Positions 26,341-36,072 of a stretch of DNA of 64,000 nucleotides are shown one piece after another. Below the pieces are notes generated by a model. It was not told where the DNA came from. It saw only the letters and a program-made list of their open reading frames with translations, and did not search any database. The position numbers and the translations under genes were made by a program. The DNA is taken from NCBI RefSeq assembly GCF_014639255.1, contig NZ_BMFV01000003.1, positions 1 to 64,000 of the forward strand. Reading direction: 5' to 3'. The stretch comes from Pullulanibacillus pueri. Lineage in GTDB: Bacteria; Bacillota; Bacilli; Bacillales; Sporolactobacillaceae. The first letter of the stretch is position 1; the number at the start of each line of letters is the position of its first letter.

Positions 26341-26760
26341 TTATTTTTTGTAGGCTTTTGCCTGTGGTGAGTCGGGAGAGAGTTGCATAAATTCGATTCT
26401 ATTGCCGTCAGGATCTTTGACCCAGCATTGGAGGTTTAAATCCTTTCCCTGTTGTGGCTCGACCAATAAGGGCCAATCCTTTGATTTAAGATGATCAGCA
26501 ATTTCATGAATATCGTCCACTTCTAAACATAAATGGTCGTAGCCAATACGCTTAGGAACCTCCTCTTGCTTATGGATGCCTCCATAGAAGAGTTCAATGA
26601 ACTGGCCTCCGCCAACTTTAATATAGATAATCCAAGGTTGATTATCATCGTCGTGAATTTCAAAAGCCTTTTCGAAGCCAAGAATATCACAGTAAAAATG
26701 CAGTGATGCTTCCATGTTTTCAACCGTCAGTGCAGCATGCCCAATGCCATTGATCACCAT
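26341..26760 (-). CDS. VOC (glyoxalase-like) family protein
   Basis: A 139-aa vicinal-oxygen-chelate protein: IGHAALTVENMEASLHFYCDILGF at the start, HLCLEVDDIHEIADHL in the middle and DPDGNRIEFMQ at the end, with His and Glu metal ligands in the expected places. Start is uncertain among GTG 26766, ATG 26763 and ATG 26760; AGGGG at 26766-26770 favours 26760. It follows xylR on the same strand, so it may be co-expressed; glyoxalase, epimerase or isomerase activities are all possible. Confidence 0.8.
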   Translation of the reverse strand: MVINGIGHAALTVENMEASLHFYCDILGFEKAFEIHDDDNQPWIIYIKVGGGQFIELFYGGIHKQEEVPKRIGYDHLCLEVDDIHEIADHLKSKDWPLLVEPQQGKDLNLQCWVKDPDGNRIEFMQLSPDSPQAKAYKK

Positions 26761-26834
26761 CATCACCCCTAATGTTATTTAAGTCTAGTATACTGTTTTA
26801 AACAATATTTGTAACCCCTTACACTCGGGATTTT

Positions 26835-28010
26835 TTATTCAACAGTGACTTTTCGGTGAGAAAAAAAGGCTTCAATGACGAAAGCGGCACTGCCTAACGC
26901 ACAAGAATAGATCCCCCGTTCAGAGAATTTAATTTCCGTCTCTTGAGAAACAGATAATCGCTGAGCAATTGTTCTATTGATTGCTTCGAAAATCCATTTT
27001 TTGATTAAAGAAAAGCGATTGCCTAAAATGATGGCCTGCGGATTAAAGGTATTCGCGATATTGACAAAACCAATACCGATATATTCACCAATGAGATCAA
27101 AAAGTTGCAGGATGTCTTGATCACCGGCTTCAGCCAATTGAATCAGTAATTCTAGGTTTATATCTTTTCTCTCTTTTAAAGAAGGGAGATTTTGTGCTTC
27201 TTTGAGTAGCGCCTGCTCTGAGGCATAAAGCTCCCAGCATCCTTTATTGCCACAACGGCATGTGGGACCATGAGCGTTAATGGTAAAATGGCCCATTTCT
27301 CCAGAGATACCAGTTGCACCTCTAAAAAGACTGTTATCGATGACAATGCCAGAACCGATTCCGATCCCAATACTTGTATAGATAAAGTTGGCAAGTGTTT
27401 TACCTGATCCGTAAAGTTTTTCACCATAAGCTCCAGCATTTGCCTCATTGTCAATAATAATGGGAATATCGAACTGTTTAGCAAGGTATCCCTTAATATC
27501 TGTAAATCCCCAACCTAAGTTAGGTGCAAGAAGAACATCGCCCTCATTATTCGTGATCCCTGGGACCCCAATGCCAACGCCAATGATACCATAAGGACTT
27601 TCAGGAACATGATCCATTGTGTCCTTGATTAATAAAGAGAGTTTTGTAAAAATAGCTTCTTGGTTTGTTTGCGGTTCAAGTTCCGTTTGCTTCTCGTATA
27701 TAATGGTTCCGCTCAGATCTGTTAATACAGCTAACATATAGTTAACGCCAAGATCAACGCCGATAGAGAATCCTGCTTTTTTATTGAAGTACAGCATGAC
27801 AGGTCTTCGGCCTCCACTTGATTCGCCTGGTCCCGTTTCCCCGACAAGCGCTTCATCAATGAGTTCTGCAACTAGGGAGGAGACAGTGGCCTTATTTAGC
27901 CCTGTAATTTCAGAGATATTAGCACGGGAAAGAGGGGCCATATTCTGTATGGTAGTCAAAACAATAGATTTATTAATTTTTTTTACAAGGTTGAGATCAC
28001 CTGTTTTCAT
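26835..28010 (-). CDS. xylR: Xylose repressor XylR (ROK family)
   Basis: Repressor of xylose genes, released by xylose. The N-terminal helix-turn-helix (NISEITGLNKATVSSLVAELI), the linker SSGGRRPVMLYFNKKAG and the ROK domain with DLSG, GIGIGSGIVI and the zinc motif CRCGNKGCWELYASEQAL follow B. subtilis XylR closely. Length is 391 aa from ATG 28010; GTG 28019 is an alternative start, but GGGTG suits the ATG. It is divergent from an importer whose promoter carries a xyl-type operator. Confidence 0.92.
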   Translation of the reverse strand: MKTGDLNLVKKINKSIVLTTIQNMAPLSRANISEITGLNKATVSSLVAELIDEALVGETGPGESSGGRRPVMLYFNKKAGFSIGVDLGVNYMLAVLTDLSGTIIYEKQTELEPQTNQEAIFTKLSLLIKDTMDHVPESPYGIIGVGIGVPGITNNEGDVLLAPNLGWGFTDIKGYLAKQFDIPIIIDNEANAGAYGEKLYGSGKTLANFIYTSIGIGIGSGIVIDNSLFRGATGISGEMGHFTINAHGPTCRCGNKGCWELYASEQALLKEAQNLPSLKERKDINLELLIQLAEAGDQDILQLFDLIGEYIGIGFVNIANTFNPQAIILGNRFSLIKKWIFEAINRTIAQRLSVSQETEIKFSERGIYSCALGSAAFVIEAFFSHRKVTVE

Positions 28011-28077
28011 AAACTTCACCCAAACTTCAATTCATGCGTGGTTAAATAAGACGCAAAAATAATAGTGTATGCTCTCT

Positions 28078-28106
28078 ATATTAGCTTATGATAAGCATTT
28101 GTACAA
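28078..28106 (-). promoter_or_regulatory. xylR promoter
   Basis: On the minus strand TTGTAC (28101-28106) and TAATAT (28078-28083) are 17 bases apart, about 70 bases before the xylR start. Confidence 0.55.
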
Positions 28107-28176
28107 AGAAATTCATTAGATATCTTAATTAAATTTATTTAATTGTTAGAAGAATAATACTAGTCAAAATATACTA

Positions 28177-28253
28177 TTGACATTCATTGATCTGTTTGGT
28201 ACTCTTTGTTTAAACAACAAACAAAGCCTTTTATCAAAATGTAAGCGCTTTAA
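28177..28253 (+). promoter_or_regulatory. XylR-controlled promoter with xyl operator and cre-like site
   Basis: TTGACA (28177-28182) and TACTCT (28200-28205) are 17 bases apart. Overlapping the -10 is the xyl-type operator at 28204-28226, whose core TTTGTT-TAAAC-AACAAA is the same arrangement as in B. subtilis xyl operators. A cre-like box TGTAAGCGCTTTAA (13 of 14) follows at 28240-28253. Together they indicate xylose induction and glucose repression. The rest of 28011-28444 has no gene. Confidence 0.85.
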
Positions 28254-28444
28254 AACATGCATCTTTGTTCTCTCTCCCTCTTAAAATCCAACGCTATTTC
28301 ACAATCACAACAGCAATGAAACAGTACTCTTAGCTTCAACGACATCAGGAAACTTTCCACAATGAAACCCTATCATCTTTTTTAAAGGAGGTGTAAAGAC
28401 ACGTTTTAACGAGCAGTAAAACAATATAAAGGTGGTGCAAAATA

Positions 28445-29722
28445 ATGAGAAAGAGAGCTCAGCTTTCATTAATCACTCTTCTTATAGGGTTAGCCATGCT
28501 CTTATCGGGTTGTTCTTTGTCTGCTCATGGAGAAGATCAGAAGGTCCTTAATATCTGGACATTTACTGATGAGGCTAAGGATGCTGTTAAAGCCTTTAAG
28601 AAAGCCAATCCTGATATTAAGGTAAATCTCCTTTTTATTACAAACGATAATTATGTACAAAAACTAATATCCGTCTTACAAGCTGGTAAAAAGGTGCCGG
28701 ACGTTTTCTTTGTTGAAAATACGTATTGGCCGCAGATTAAACAAATACCCCTTTTGCAAAACTTATCAAAGTCACCGTTTAATGCAAGTGAAATTACGGA
28801 TCAGCAATTCCAGTATATACAAGATATCGAAAAAGACGAGGATGGCAATATAAGGGGACTTGGTTATCAAGGGACTCCAGGGGCCTTTTATTATCGCCGT
28901 GATCTGACTAAGAAATATTTGGGTACTGATGATCCAGATAAGGTCAGCGAAATGATCTCCAGTTGGGACAAAATCATGGAGATTGGTGAAAAAGTAGCTA
29001 AAGAAAGTAATGGAAAGGTCCATGCACTTTCAAGCTATAGTGATATCGATATTGTTCAGGCGGCTAATATCAAACAACCTTGGGTCGTCGATGGAAAATT
29101 AGTTATTGATCAGGCACGAATGGAAGAGATTGATTTGACGAAAGAAGCACGAGAAAAAAATGTAGAAGCCAAGTATGAATCTTGGGGTTCAGCGTGGACC
29201 GCTTCCATGCAACAAGGGACTGTCATGTTCTATGCAGAACCGACATGGGGATTACCTTATATCTTTGAAAGTAACGCCCCAAAGACTTCGGGGAAATGGG
29301 GATTAGCCAATGGACCTAAAGCCTTTAGTGGTGGCGGAACATTTATGGCCATGTATTCCAAAAGTAAGCATAAAGACCTCGCCTGGAAGTTTATGAAATT
29401 TTATACATCTGATCCTACTTTTTCTAAGGACTTAGCTAAAACACAACAATATTTTTTGAGTAATAAAAAAATAGATTCTGAGTTGGCACCCGAATTAACC
29501 TCTGATTTCTTGGCAGGTCAAAAATACTTTGACTTCTTCGAGAAAGCGGGTGAAGAGGTTCCTTCTGCACCACAAACAAAATATGACAATGATATCAATA
29601 GTATTTGGACGAACAAGCTGAATGAATATTTAAATGGAGGCTTTAAAACGAAAGCACAAATGTTGAAGTCTTTTAAAACGGAAGTGGGTCACGATTTTCC
29701 TGAAATAGATGTGAATGATTGA
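28445..29722 (+). CDS. Sugar ABC transporter substrate-binding lipoprotein (XylR regulon)
   Basis: A 425-aa binding lipoprotein; lipobox LLSGC near residue 23. LNIWTFTDEAKDAVKAFKKANPDIKV and DVFFVENTYWPQ are typical of family 1. It opens a three-gene importer under the XylR operator, so a xylose-containing sugar is likely. GGTGG precedes ATG 28445. Confidence 0.9.
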   Translation: MRKRAQLSLITLLIGLAMLLSGCSLSAHGEDQKVLNIWTFTDEAKDAVKAFKKANPDIKVNLLFITNDNYVQKLISVLQAGKKVPDVFFVENTYWPQIKQIPLLQNLSKSPFNASEITDQQFQYIQDIEKDEDGNIRGLGYQGTPGAFYYRRDLTKKYLGTDDPDKVSEMISSWDKIMEIGEKVAKESNGKVHALSSYSDIDIVQAANIKQPWVVDGKLVIDQARMEEIDLTKEAREKNVEAKYESWGSAWTASMQQGTVMFYAEPTWGLPYIFESNAPKTSGKWGLANGPKAFSGGGTFMAMYSKSKHKDLAWKFMKFYTSDPTFSKDLAKTQQYFLSNKKIDSELAPELTSDFLAGQKYFDFFEKAGEEVPSAPQTKYDNDINSIWTNKLNEYLNGGFKTKAQMLKSFKTEVGHDFPEIDVND

Positions 29723-29765
29723 ATGCAATTCCTTGTTAGGGAGTTGAAGTAAAGGAGGATGGAAG

Positions 29766-30665
29766 ATGTTTTCAAAGGGACTTAAAAAGGAACATTACGG
29801 ATACCTGTTTATTGCACCCTTCTTCATCATTTTTATCGTTTTCGGCCTCTACCCGATTGTTTATTCCTTTTATTTAAGTTTGAGCAGTTGGGATGGTTTT
29901 GGTAGTCCTGAAATTATTGGGTTCGCCAATTATAAGCGACTCATTGGCGATTACATGTTTTACAAAGCCCTATTTAATACATTGTTTATTTGGGTGATCT
30001 CTGTTATCCCACAACTTACGGTTAGTCTCATCTTAGCCGTTATTTTGCACGAGAAATTTATAAAAGGAAAAAGTCTATTCCGAGCCATTTTCTTTTTCCC
30101 AAATATCGTGACGGCGGCATCCTTGGGACTTTTAGTAGGGTTAATTTTCAGTTGGCAGTCGGGAAGCTTTAATGAATTATTAATTAACTTAGGGATTATT
30201 AGTGACCCCGTGAACTGGCCCGATAAACCTTATTTCATGAGACTACTAATCTCATCAATTTTGTTTTGGCAATACTTTGGTTATTCAATGATTATTTATA
30301 TCGCAGGGCTTCAGGGGATTTCACGGGATCTATTAGAGGCTGCAGAAATTGATGGCGCTTCCAAGGTTCAAGTCTTTTTCAAAATTACTTTACCGTTGTT
30401 AAAACCTATTATGATTTTTCAAGTGATTACTTCAATTATAGGGGGCATGCAAATTTTTGATCAGCCTTATACTTTAACGAATGGCTCAGGAAATCCAGAT
30501 AATGCGACATTAACCAGTGTCATGTATTTATATAAGACCGCCTTCACACGTTACCAATATGGTTATGGATCAGCTATTGCTTTCGGGCTATTTATCATTA
30601 TTGTGATCTTCTCAATTATTTCTTTCGTGGTGATGAATCGTAAGACAAAAGGTGCTCAAGGTTAG
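29766..30665 (+). CDS. ABC transporter permease, MalF type (XylR regulon)
   Basis: A 299-aa permease. First span near residues 12-34, EAA loop LEAAEIDGASKVQVFFKITLP at about 193-213. AAAGGAGG precedes the ATG. It partners with 30681. Confidence 0.92.
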   Translation: MFSKGLKKEHYGYLFIAPFFIIFIVFGLYPIVYSFYLSLSSWDGFGSPEIIGFANYKRLIGDYMFYKALFNTLFIWVISVIPQLTVSLILAVILHEKFIKGKSLFRAIFFFPNIVTAASLGLLVGLIFSWQSGSFNELLINLGIISDPVNWPDKPYFMRLLISSILFWQYFGYSMIIYIAGLQGISRDLLEAAEIDGASKVQVFFKITLPLLKPIMIFQVITSIIGGMQIFDQPYTLTNGSGNPDNATLTSVMYLYKTAFTRYQYGYGSAIAFGLFIIIVIFSIISFVVMNRKTKGAQG

Positions 30666-30680
30666 GGGGGGCTAAACATT

Positions 30681-31556
30681 ATGACACAAAAAATAATGCC
30701 GCAAACGACATTGGGGAGAGACGCGCAACCAAAGTCAAAAGTGAAAACGTCTCATGTGTTCATTTATATTTTTCTAGTTTTGCTTGCGATCATATGTATT
30801 GTACCGTTCTATATTATGATCATTTATGGAACGCATACGAACTCCGAAATTGCCTCAAAGTTTATCTTTTTACCGGGGAGTGCACTCGTTGAAAACTATC
30901 ATTCAATGATGGAGAACGTGAATATTTGGCGTGGGTTTATGAATAGCCTTATCATTTCTTGTTGCTCAACCGCGCTCACCCTCTATTTTGGGGCTTTAAA
31001 TGCTTATGGTTTTGCCAAATTTAAATTCAAAGGAAATAAAGTGCTGTTTTGGTTCGTCTTAGCAACGATGATGGTGCCACAACAATTAGGACTCGTCGGG
31101 ACTTTTCGCATTATGTACCTTTTACATTTGTTGGACACCTATGCGGCCCTTATACTGCCAGCGGCGGCAAATGCCTTTGCGGTCTTCTTTGTCAAACAAT
31201 TCATCGATGGCACTATTCCAGATGAAATTATGGAGTCTGCAAGAGTCGATGGTGCCGGTGAATTTAAGACCTTTAATAGAATTATTCTGCCAATGCTTGT
31301 ACCTGCATTAGCCGCTTTAGGGATCTTCTCATTTATCGGTTCTTGGAATAATTTTATGGGCCCGTTAGTATTACTTTTTTCCAATGATAAATACCCTCTT
31401 CCACTGCTTGTTCAATTACTTCAAGGGTATTATGGAACGAACTATGGTGTTCAGTATCTAGGGGTTGCCCTTTCTGTTCTACCTATTATTATTGCTTTTG
31501 CCATCTTTTCCAAGCGAATTATTGGTAGTGTTGCGATCGGTGCCGTGAAAGGCTAA
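30681..31556 (+). CDS. ABC transporter permease, MalG type (XylR regulon)
   Basis: A 291-aa permease with a 25-residue cytoplasmic lead, EAA loop MESARVDGAGEFKTFNRIILP at about 183-203 and C-terminus IIGSVAIGAVKG. It begins 15 bases after its partner with TAGGGGGG upstream. No ATPase gene follows. Confidence 0.92.
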   Translation: MTQKIMPQTTLGRDAQPKSKVKTSHVFIYIFLVLLAIICIVPFYIMIIYGTHTNSEIASKFIFLPGSALVENYHSMMENVNIWRGFMNSLIISCCSTALTLYFGALNAYGFAKFKFKGNKVLFWFVLATMMVPQQLGLVGTFRIMYLLHLLDTYAALILPAAANAFAVFFVKQFIDGTIPDEIMESARVDGAGEFKTFNRIILPMLVPALAALGIFSFIGSWNNFMGPLVLLFSNDKYPLPLLVQLLQGYYGTNYGVQYLGVALSVLPIIIAFAIFSKRIIGSVAIGAVKG

Positions 31557-31565
31557 GCCGTTTCA

Positions 31566-31715
31566 CTGATAGAGATTGCGAAGTAATAAAGAATGCACGA
31601 AACAAAAGTGAAACCTTACAAAAGACTGATGTGCCTGCACGAAAGAGGCGCCAGACTAACAAAAGGCGCCCAAAACAAGGGTGAAACTCACAATTTACAT
31701 CAACTTCTAAAATTC
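31566..31715 (+). repeat. Dispersed repeat, family C, partial copy
   Basis: TGATAGAGATTGCGAAGTAA at 31568-31587 matches the left end of the element at 44207-44226 in 18 of 20 positions, and GTGCCTGCACGAAAGAGG then CTAACAAAAGGCG repeat motifs inside that element. No inverted right end is visible, so it seems truncated. Confidence 0.55.
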
Positions 31716-31787
31716 AAGACTTTGAGGAAAGTGATGATCTTCTAGAAAAAAGTGAACTTAAATATTAAGAATAGGTGGGGGATATTC

Positions 31788-32423
31788 ATGAAATTAAATG
31801 GGCTAATGAATGTGATATATCAAGGGGGAGAATGGATCATCAAGCTCGTCTATGCCAATTTATTATGGATATTCTTCACCATCATAGGGCTTGGAGTTTT
31901 TGGTGTTATGCCTGCGACGGTGGGATTATTTACATTGCTTCGTCAGTGGATCATGGGGAAAGAAATTGTACCGGCATTCCAAACGATGCGGGAAACGTTT
32001 CGAAAAGAATTTTTCAAGTCGAATCTGATTGGTCTGATTTTTTTAGCGATTGGCTATATGCTGAGAATGGATATTCTTTATTTTAAGTCCTCATCACATT
32101 TGGTTTTTCAATTTTTTCTTATTATCATGTTATGTTTAGGACTTTGCTACTTTATTACGCTTTTAAACTTTTTTCCTGTATATGTTCACTTCGATGTGAA
32201 ATTTTTTGATTACTTTAAGTATGCTCTATTGATTGGGGTAACGCAGCTTGCTTCTACGATCATGATGGTGTTAGGGAGCGTTGTGCTCTTTTGCCTATAT
32301 TGGTATTTTTCTGGACTCATCCCCTTGTTTTGTATCAGTTTTATCTGTCTTAATCTTATGTGGTTTGGGTCTCGATCATTTAAAAAAATTGAACTGCAAC
32401 AAAAACAGCACTCTACAAATTAA
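31788..32423 (+). CDS. DUF624 family membrane protein (YesL-like)
   Basis: A 211-aa paralogue of the protein at 4558: WIIKLVYANLLWIFFTIIGLGVFGVMPATVGLFTLLRQWIMG lines up with its opening, and the membrane span pattern is the same. ATG 31788 follows AGGTGGGGG; ATG 31752 has no site. Role unknown; close linkage to two separate importers supports a part in sugar uptake or its assembly. Confidence 0.85.
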   Translation: MKLNGLMNVIYQGGEWIIKLVYANLLWIFFTIIGLGVFGVMPATVGLFTLLRQWIMGKEIVPAFQTMRETFRKEFFKSNLIGLIFLAIGYMLRMDILYFKSSSHLVFQFFLIIMLCLGLCYFITLLNFFPVYVHFDVKFFDYFKYALLIGVTQLASTIMMVLGSVVLFCLYWYFSGLIPLFCISFICLNLMWFGSRSFKKIELQQKQHSTN

Positions 32424-32431
32424 AGTTGTCA

Positions 32432-32480
32432 TTGACAAAACATCGTTTATTCTTTAAACTTAGTTTAACAACTAAACTAA
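32432..32480 (+). promoter_or_regulatory. Strong promoter with 21-base palindrome, probable XylR-controlled
   Basis: TTGACA (32432-32437), 17 bases, TAAACT (32455-32460), then a perfect palindrome 32460-32480 with arms TTAGTTTA and TAAACTAA and a 5-base centre. The outer TTAGTTT/AAACTAA equals the outer half of the classical 25-base xyl operator, but the spacing is 4 bases shorter. It starts the run of genes ending in xylA. A weaker cre-like box TGTAACCGCTTTTT lies at 32552-32565. Confidence 0.75.
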
Positions 32481-32565
32481 TAAAATAGAATAAATACTCA
32501 TAAATCTTCTTACTATTAAAATAGAATGAATTCAGTTATTATCGTAGTGTATGTAACCGCTTTTT

Positions 32566-32680
32566 TATAACGCTATAATTTGGTGGAAGACCTTATAAGT
32601 TGCACCTTAGGTTTTTGATATTAAGGCTCGTCAACACCAGGCTGTGCTTAGCGAAGCGGTGAAGGTAAGTCAGCATTCCT
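32566..32680 (+). repeat. Dispersed repeat, family B, copy 2, in the transcript leader
   Basis: Begins TATAACGC after a T run, has GACCTTATAAG and TGCACCTTAGG, and ends with CAGGCTGTGCTTAGCGAAGC-GGTGAAG, shared with copy 3 at 42792. It sits between the promoter at 32432 and the gene at 32708, so it would be part of the mRNA leader. Confidence 0.7.
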
Positions 32681-32707
32681 AAAAAATATTGACGATGAGG
32701 TGACGAA

Positions 32708-33823
32708 ATGGGAAGTGTGAAAGTAGGGATAATAGGCTGCGGAAATATCAGTGCTATTTATTTTAAAGCCGGCCAGACTTTTGATGCTTTTGATATTGTC
32801 GCTTGCGCCGACTTGGACGTAAGTCGCGCACAGGCACGAGCAGAAGAATTTGGCGTTGCTAAAGCGTGTTCGGTTGACGAATTACTCGCCGACCCGGAAA
32901 TTGAAATTGTTGTCAACTTGACCATTCCTGGAGCCCATGCAGAAGTGGCTACGGCTGCACTTAATGCTGGAAAACATGTCTATGGTGAAAAGCCATTGGC
33001 AGTGACAAGAGAAGAAGGCAAGAACATTCTTAATCTTGCTAAGGAAAAGGGGTTATTAGTAGGTAATGCGCCTGATACTTTCTTAGGTGGAGGGATTCAG
33101 ACCTGTCGCAAGTTAATAGATGATGGATGGATTGGTGAACCTGTATCTGCCACTGCCTTTATGATGGGGCATGGTCATGAAAGCTGGCACCCTGATCCGG
33201 GATTCTATTATCAGGTGGGTGGAGGGCCAATGTTTGATATGGGGCCTTACTATATTACCGCCCTTATCAATCTTATTGGGCCAGTGAAACGGGTCACTGG
33301 GTCAACGCGGATTACTTTCCCCGAAAGAACAATCACAAGTCAGCCAAAATATGGCGAGAAAATTCAAGTCAACACCCCGACTCATATCGCCGGTGTTCTC
33401 GATTTTGAGAATGGTGCGATTGGGACATTGATTACGAGTTTCGATGTATGGCATCATCAAATGCCTTTTATAGAAATTTACGGAACAGAAGGAACATTAC
33501 GTGTCCCTGATCCCAACACTTTTGGTGGGCCCATACATATAAGGCGTTATGATGCTAGCGAATGGTCAGAAATGCCTTTAACACATGGTTTTACTGAAAA
33601 TAGTCGTGGACTAGGTCTAGCTGATATGGCTTATGCTTTACGAAATCATCGGAAGCACCGGGCCAATGGGGAGCTTTCCTATCATGTGCTTGAAGTTATG
33701 CATGGCTTTCATGATGCTTCAGATCAGGGCAAGCATTATATTCTAGAAAGTCACTGTGATAAACCAGAACCTTTACCTCTTGGAATCAATGAAAATACGG
33801 TTCATAGTTTATTAAATCGTTAA
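32708..33823 (+). CDS. Gfo/Idh/MocA family oxidoreductase, DMGPYY variant
   Basis: A 371-aa oxidoreductase opening the xylose-linked operon. [14 protein letters not shown] is the cofactor fold and GEKPLAV near residue 96 has the lysine. The usual GGGxxxDxGxH motif reads [17 protein letters not shown], so tyrosines take the place of the catalytic histidine; this marks a distinct subfamily. GAGGTG precedes ATG 32708. The substrate may be a glycoside or free sugar oxidised at C3 or another carbon. Confidence 0.85.
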   Translation: MGSVKVGIIGCGNISAIYFKAGQTFDAFDIVACADLDVSRAQARAEEFGVAKACSVDELLADPEIEIVVNLTIPGAHAEVATAALNAGKHVYGEKPLAVTREEGKNILNLAKEKGLLVGNAPDTFLGGGIQTCRKLIDDGWIGEPVSATAFMMGHGHESWHPDPGFYYQVGGGPMFDMGPYYITALINLIGPVKRVTGSTRITFPERTITSQPKYGEKIQVNTPTHIAGVLDFENGAIGTLITSFDVWHHQMPFIEIYGTEGTLRVPDPNTFGGPIHIRRYDASEWSEMPLTHGFTENSRGLGLADMAYALRNHRKHRANGELSYHVLEVMHGFHDASDQGKHYILESHCDKPEPLPLGINENTVHSLLNR

Positions 33824-33902
33824 ACCCGGTTAAACAATTCAGTTCAATAAATGACAGCATGATTCATCCTACATGAATAAAATCTCGGAGGAGTGACATG
33901 TT

Positions 33903-34871
33903 ATGAAGTTAGGCGTTTTTGCTGTATTGTTTGGAGATCGTTCTTTAGAAGAGGCTTTGGATATTATTGCAGATGCAGGACTTGAATCAATAGAAATTGG
34001 GACGGGAGGCTATCCAGGCAATGCACACTGTAACCCAGCAGAACTGTTAGCTGATGATCAAAAATTAAACGCATTTAAGGAAGCGGTTGCAAGTCGCGGG
34101 CTTGAGATTTCTGCACTCAGTTGTCATGGAAATCCTCTTCATCCAAATGAAGCAATTGGTAAGCTCCATCATGAACAATTTCAAGACACCGTCCGCTTAG
34201 CGGAAAAACTCGGGGTCGAAACGGTGATTACATTCTCTGGTTGTCCTGGAGAATCCGAGAATTCAAAATATCCTGCATGGGTCACTTGTCCATGGCCAGA
34301 GGACCATCTTGAAGTTTTGAAGTGGCAATGGGAAGAAAAAGTCATCCCATATTGGCGGGAACAAAGTGAATTTTTACGGGCCCATGGGGTACGAGTGGCG
34401 ATTGAACCCCATCCTGGTTTTGTCGTATACAATACCGAGACTTCTTTGCGACTGAGAAAAGAGTGCGGTGACAATATTGGTGTGAACTTCGATCCCAGTC
34501 ATTTATTCTGGCAAAACATGGATCCCGTTGTCGGCATTAAGGCTTTAGCTGAACACAATGCGCTCTATCATTTTCATGCTAAGGATACCAATATTGATGA
34601 ACAGAACACCGCTGCCAATGGCGTGCTTGATACTAAGCCTTATAGTGATGAGCTGCATCGCTCCTGGATATTTAGATCGATCGGTTATGGACATGGTGCG
34701 GAAACCTGGAAAAAAATCATCAGTGCTTTACAGCTCGTCGGTTATGAAGGAACAATCAGTATTGAACATGAAGATAGTTTGATGTCTGTAGAAGAAGGCT
34801 TCCAGAAAGGTGTTTCACTCCTTAAGAGTGCCTTAATTAAGGAAAAGGTGGGTGAAATGTGGTGGGCCTAA
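33903..34871 (+). CDS. Sugar phosphate isomerase/epimerase (xylose-isomerase-like TIM barrel)
   Basis: A 322-aa AP-endonuclease-2-fold enzyme. Metal ligands are visible as VAIEPHPG, NFDPSHLFW, YHFHAKD and ISIEHED. Family members isomerise, epimerise, dehydrate or eliminate on keto-sugars. GGAGGAG precedes ATG 33903. The end overlaps the next gene by 13 bases, so these two enzymes are translated together. Confidence 0.87.
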   Translation: MKLGVFAVLFGDRSLEEALDIIADAGLESIEIGTGGYPGNAHCNPAELLADDQKLNAFKEAVASRGLEISALSCHGNPLHPNEAIGKLHHEQFQDTVRLAEKLGVETVITFSGCPGESENSKYPAWVTCPWPEDHLEVLKWQWEEKVIPYWREQSEFLRAHGVRVAIEPHPGFVVYNTETSLRLRKECGDNIGVNFDPSHLFWQNMDPVVGIKALAEHNALYHFHAKDTNIDEQNTAANGVLDTKPYSDELHRSWIFRSIGYGHGAETWKKIISALQLVGYEGTISIEHEDSLMSVEEGFQKGVSLLKSALIKEKVGEMWWA

Positions 34872-36022
34872 CTTCAAAAGAAGTCAGAATTGGCATGGTA
34901 GGCTACCAGTTCATGGGCAAGATGCATAGCCACGCTTACCGTGATATTCCTTTCTTTTTTGATCCTAAAGTCAAGCCCGTTCTTCAAGCCATTTCCGGGC
35001 GAAATGAGTCGGCAGTAAAAGAAGCGGCAGAAAAAATGGGCTGGGCTTCCTATGAAACTGATTGGCGACGCTTAATTGAGCGTGATGATATTGATGTGAT
35101 TGACATTGTTACACCGAATCATACACATGCTGAAATTGCCATTGCCGCCGCTGAAGCTGGAAAGCATATCATCACAGAAAAACCGTTGGCTTTAACAGTA
35201 GAAGAAGCCGAGAGAATGTATGAAGCAGTAAAAAAAGCAAATGTCACTCATATGATTTGCCATAACTATCGGTTTGTCCCTGCTGTTCAATATGCGAGAA
35301 AATTGATCGAAGAGGGGCGGTTAGGGAGAATCTTTCACGTTCGAGCGAATTACTTGCAAGATTTCATTATAGACCCGTCGTTCCCCTTGGTTTGGAGACT
35401 AAAAAAAGAGGTTTCAGGTTCTGGAGCTTTAGGGGATATAGGCGCACACAGTATTGATCTTGCCCGTTTCTTAGTTGGCGATTTTAAAGAGTTAGTGAGT
35501 ACAATGGAAACATTTGTTAAAGAACGACCGATTGGTGAGATGTCTGGGGGCCTAAGTGCAAAGGCTGAAGGAGATGAAATGGGAGAGGTCACTGTCGATG
35601 ATGCCACTTGTTTCCTTGCCAGATTTGAAAATGGCGCTTTAGGTGTCTTTGAAGCCACTCGCTTTGCGGGAGGTAACCGGAATAAAAATAAGTTTGAGAT
35701 TAACGGTGAAAAGGGCTCTATTCGCTGGGATATGGAAAATATGAATAATCTTGAGGTCTATTTTGCAGATGATGAACCAGGGTTACAAGGATTTCGGCTT
35801 ATTAATGTGACGGAAGAAGTGCATCCCTATGTTGGAGCCTATTGGCCAGCGGGGCACATTATTGGTTATGAGCATTCTTTTATTCACTTACTCTATGAAT
35901 TCTTGAATGGAATTGTAGAAGGAACGTCACCGAAGCCAAATTTTGAAGACGGTGTTATCAATCAAAAAATATTAGCGGCTGTTGAAAAGTCGGCTGAAAC
36001 GAAACAATGGATCACGCTTTAA
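34859..36022 (+). CDS. Gfo/Idh/MocA family oxidoreductase
   Basis: A 387-aa enzyme with a full motif set: RIGMVGYQFMGKMHSHAY, TEKPLALTVEEAE near residue 101, and SGALGDIGAHSIDLARFL near 184 with the histidine. It starts at GTG 34859 inside the preceding gene, with AAGGAAAAGGTGGG before it. Likely acts on the product or substrate of the TIM-barrel partner. Confidence 0.88.
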   Translation: MVGLTSKEVRIGMVGYQFMGKMHSHAYRDIPFFFDPKVKPVLQAISGRNESAVKEAAEKMGWASYETDWRRLIERDDIDVIDIVTPNHTHAEIAIAAAEAGKHIITEKPLALTVEEAERMYEAVKKANVTHMICHNYRFVPAVQYARKLIEEGRLGRIFHVRANYLQDFIIDPSFPLVWRLKKEVSGSGALGDIGAHSIDLARFLVGDFKELVSTMETFVKERPIGEMSGGLSAKAEGDEMGEVTVDDATCFLARFENGALGVFEATRFAGGNRNKNKFEINGEKGSIRWDMENMNNLEVYFADDEPGLQGFRLINVTEEVHPYVGAYWPAGHIIGYEHSFIHLLYEFLNGIVEGTSPKPNFEDGVINQKILAAVEKSAETKQWITL

Positions 36023-36072
36023 AGTCTAGAGTTGGATTTGTTCATTAAAGCAGTTTAATTGGAGGCATATAC

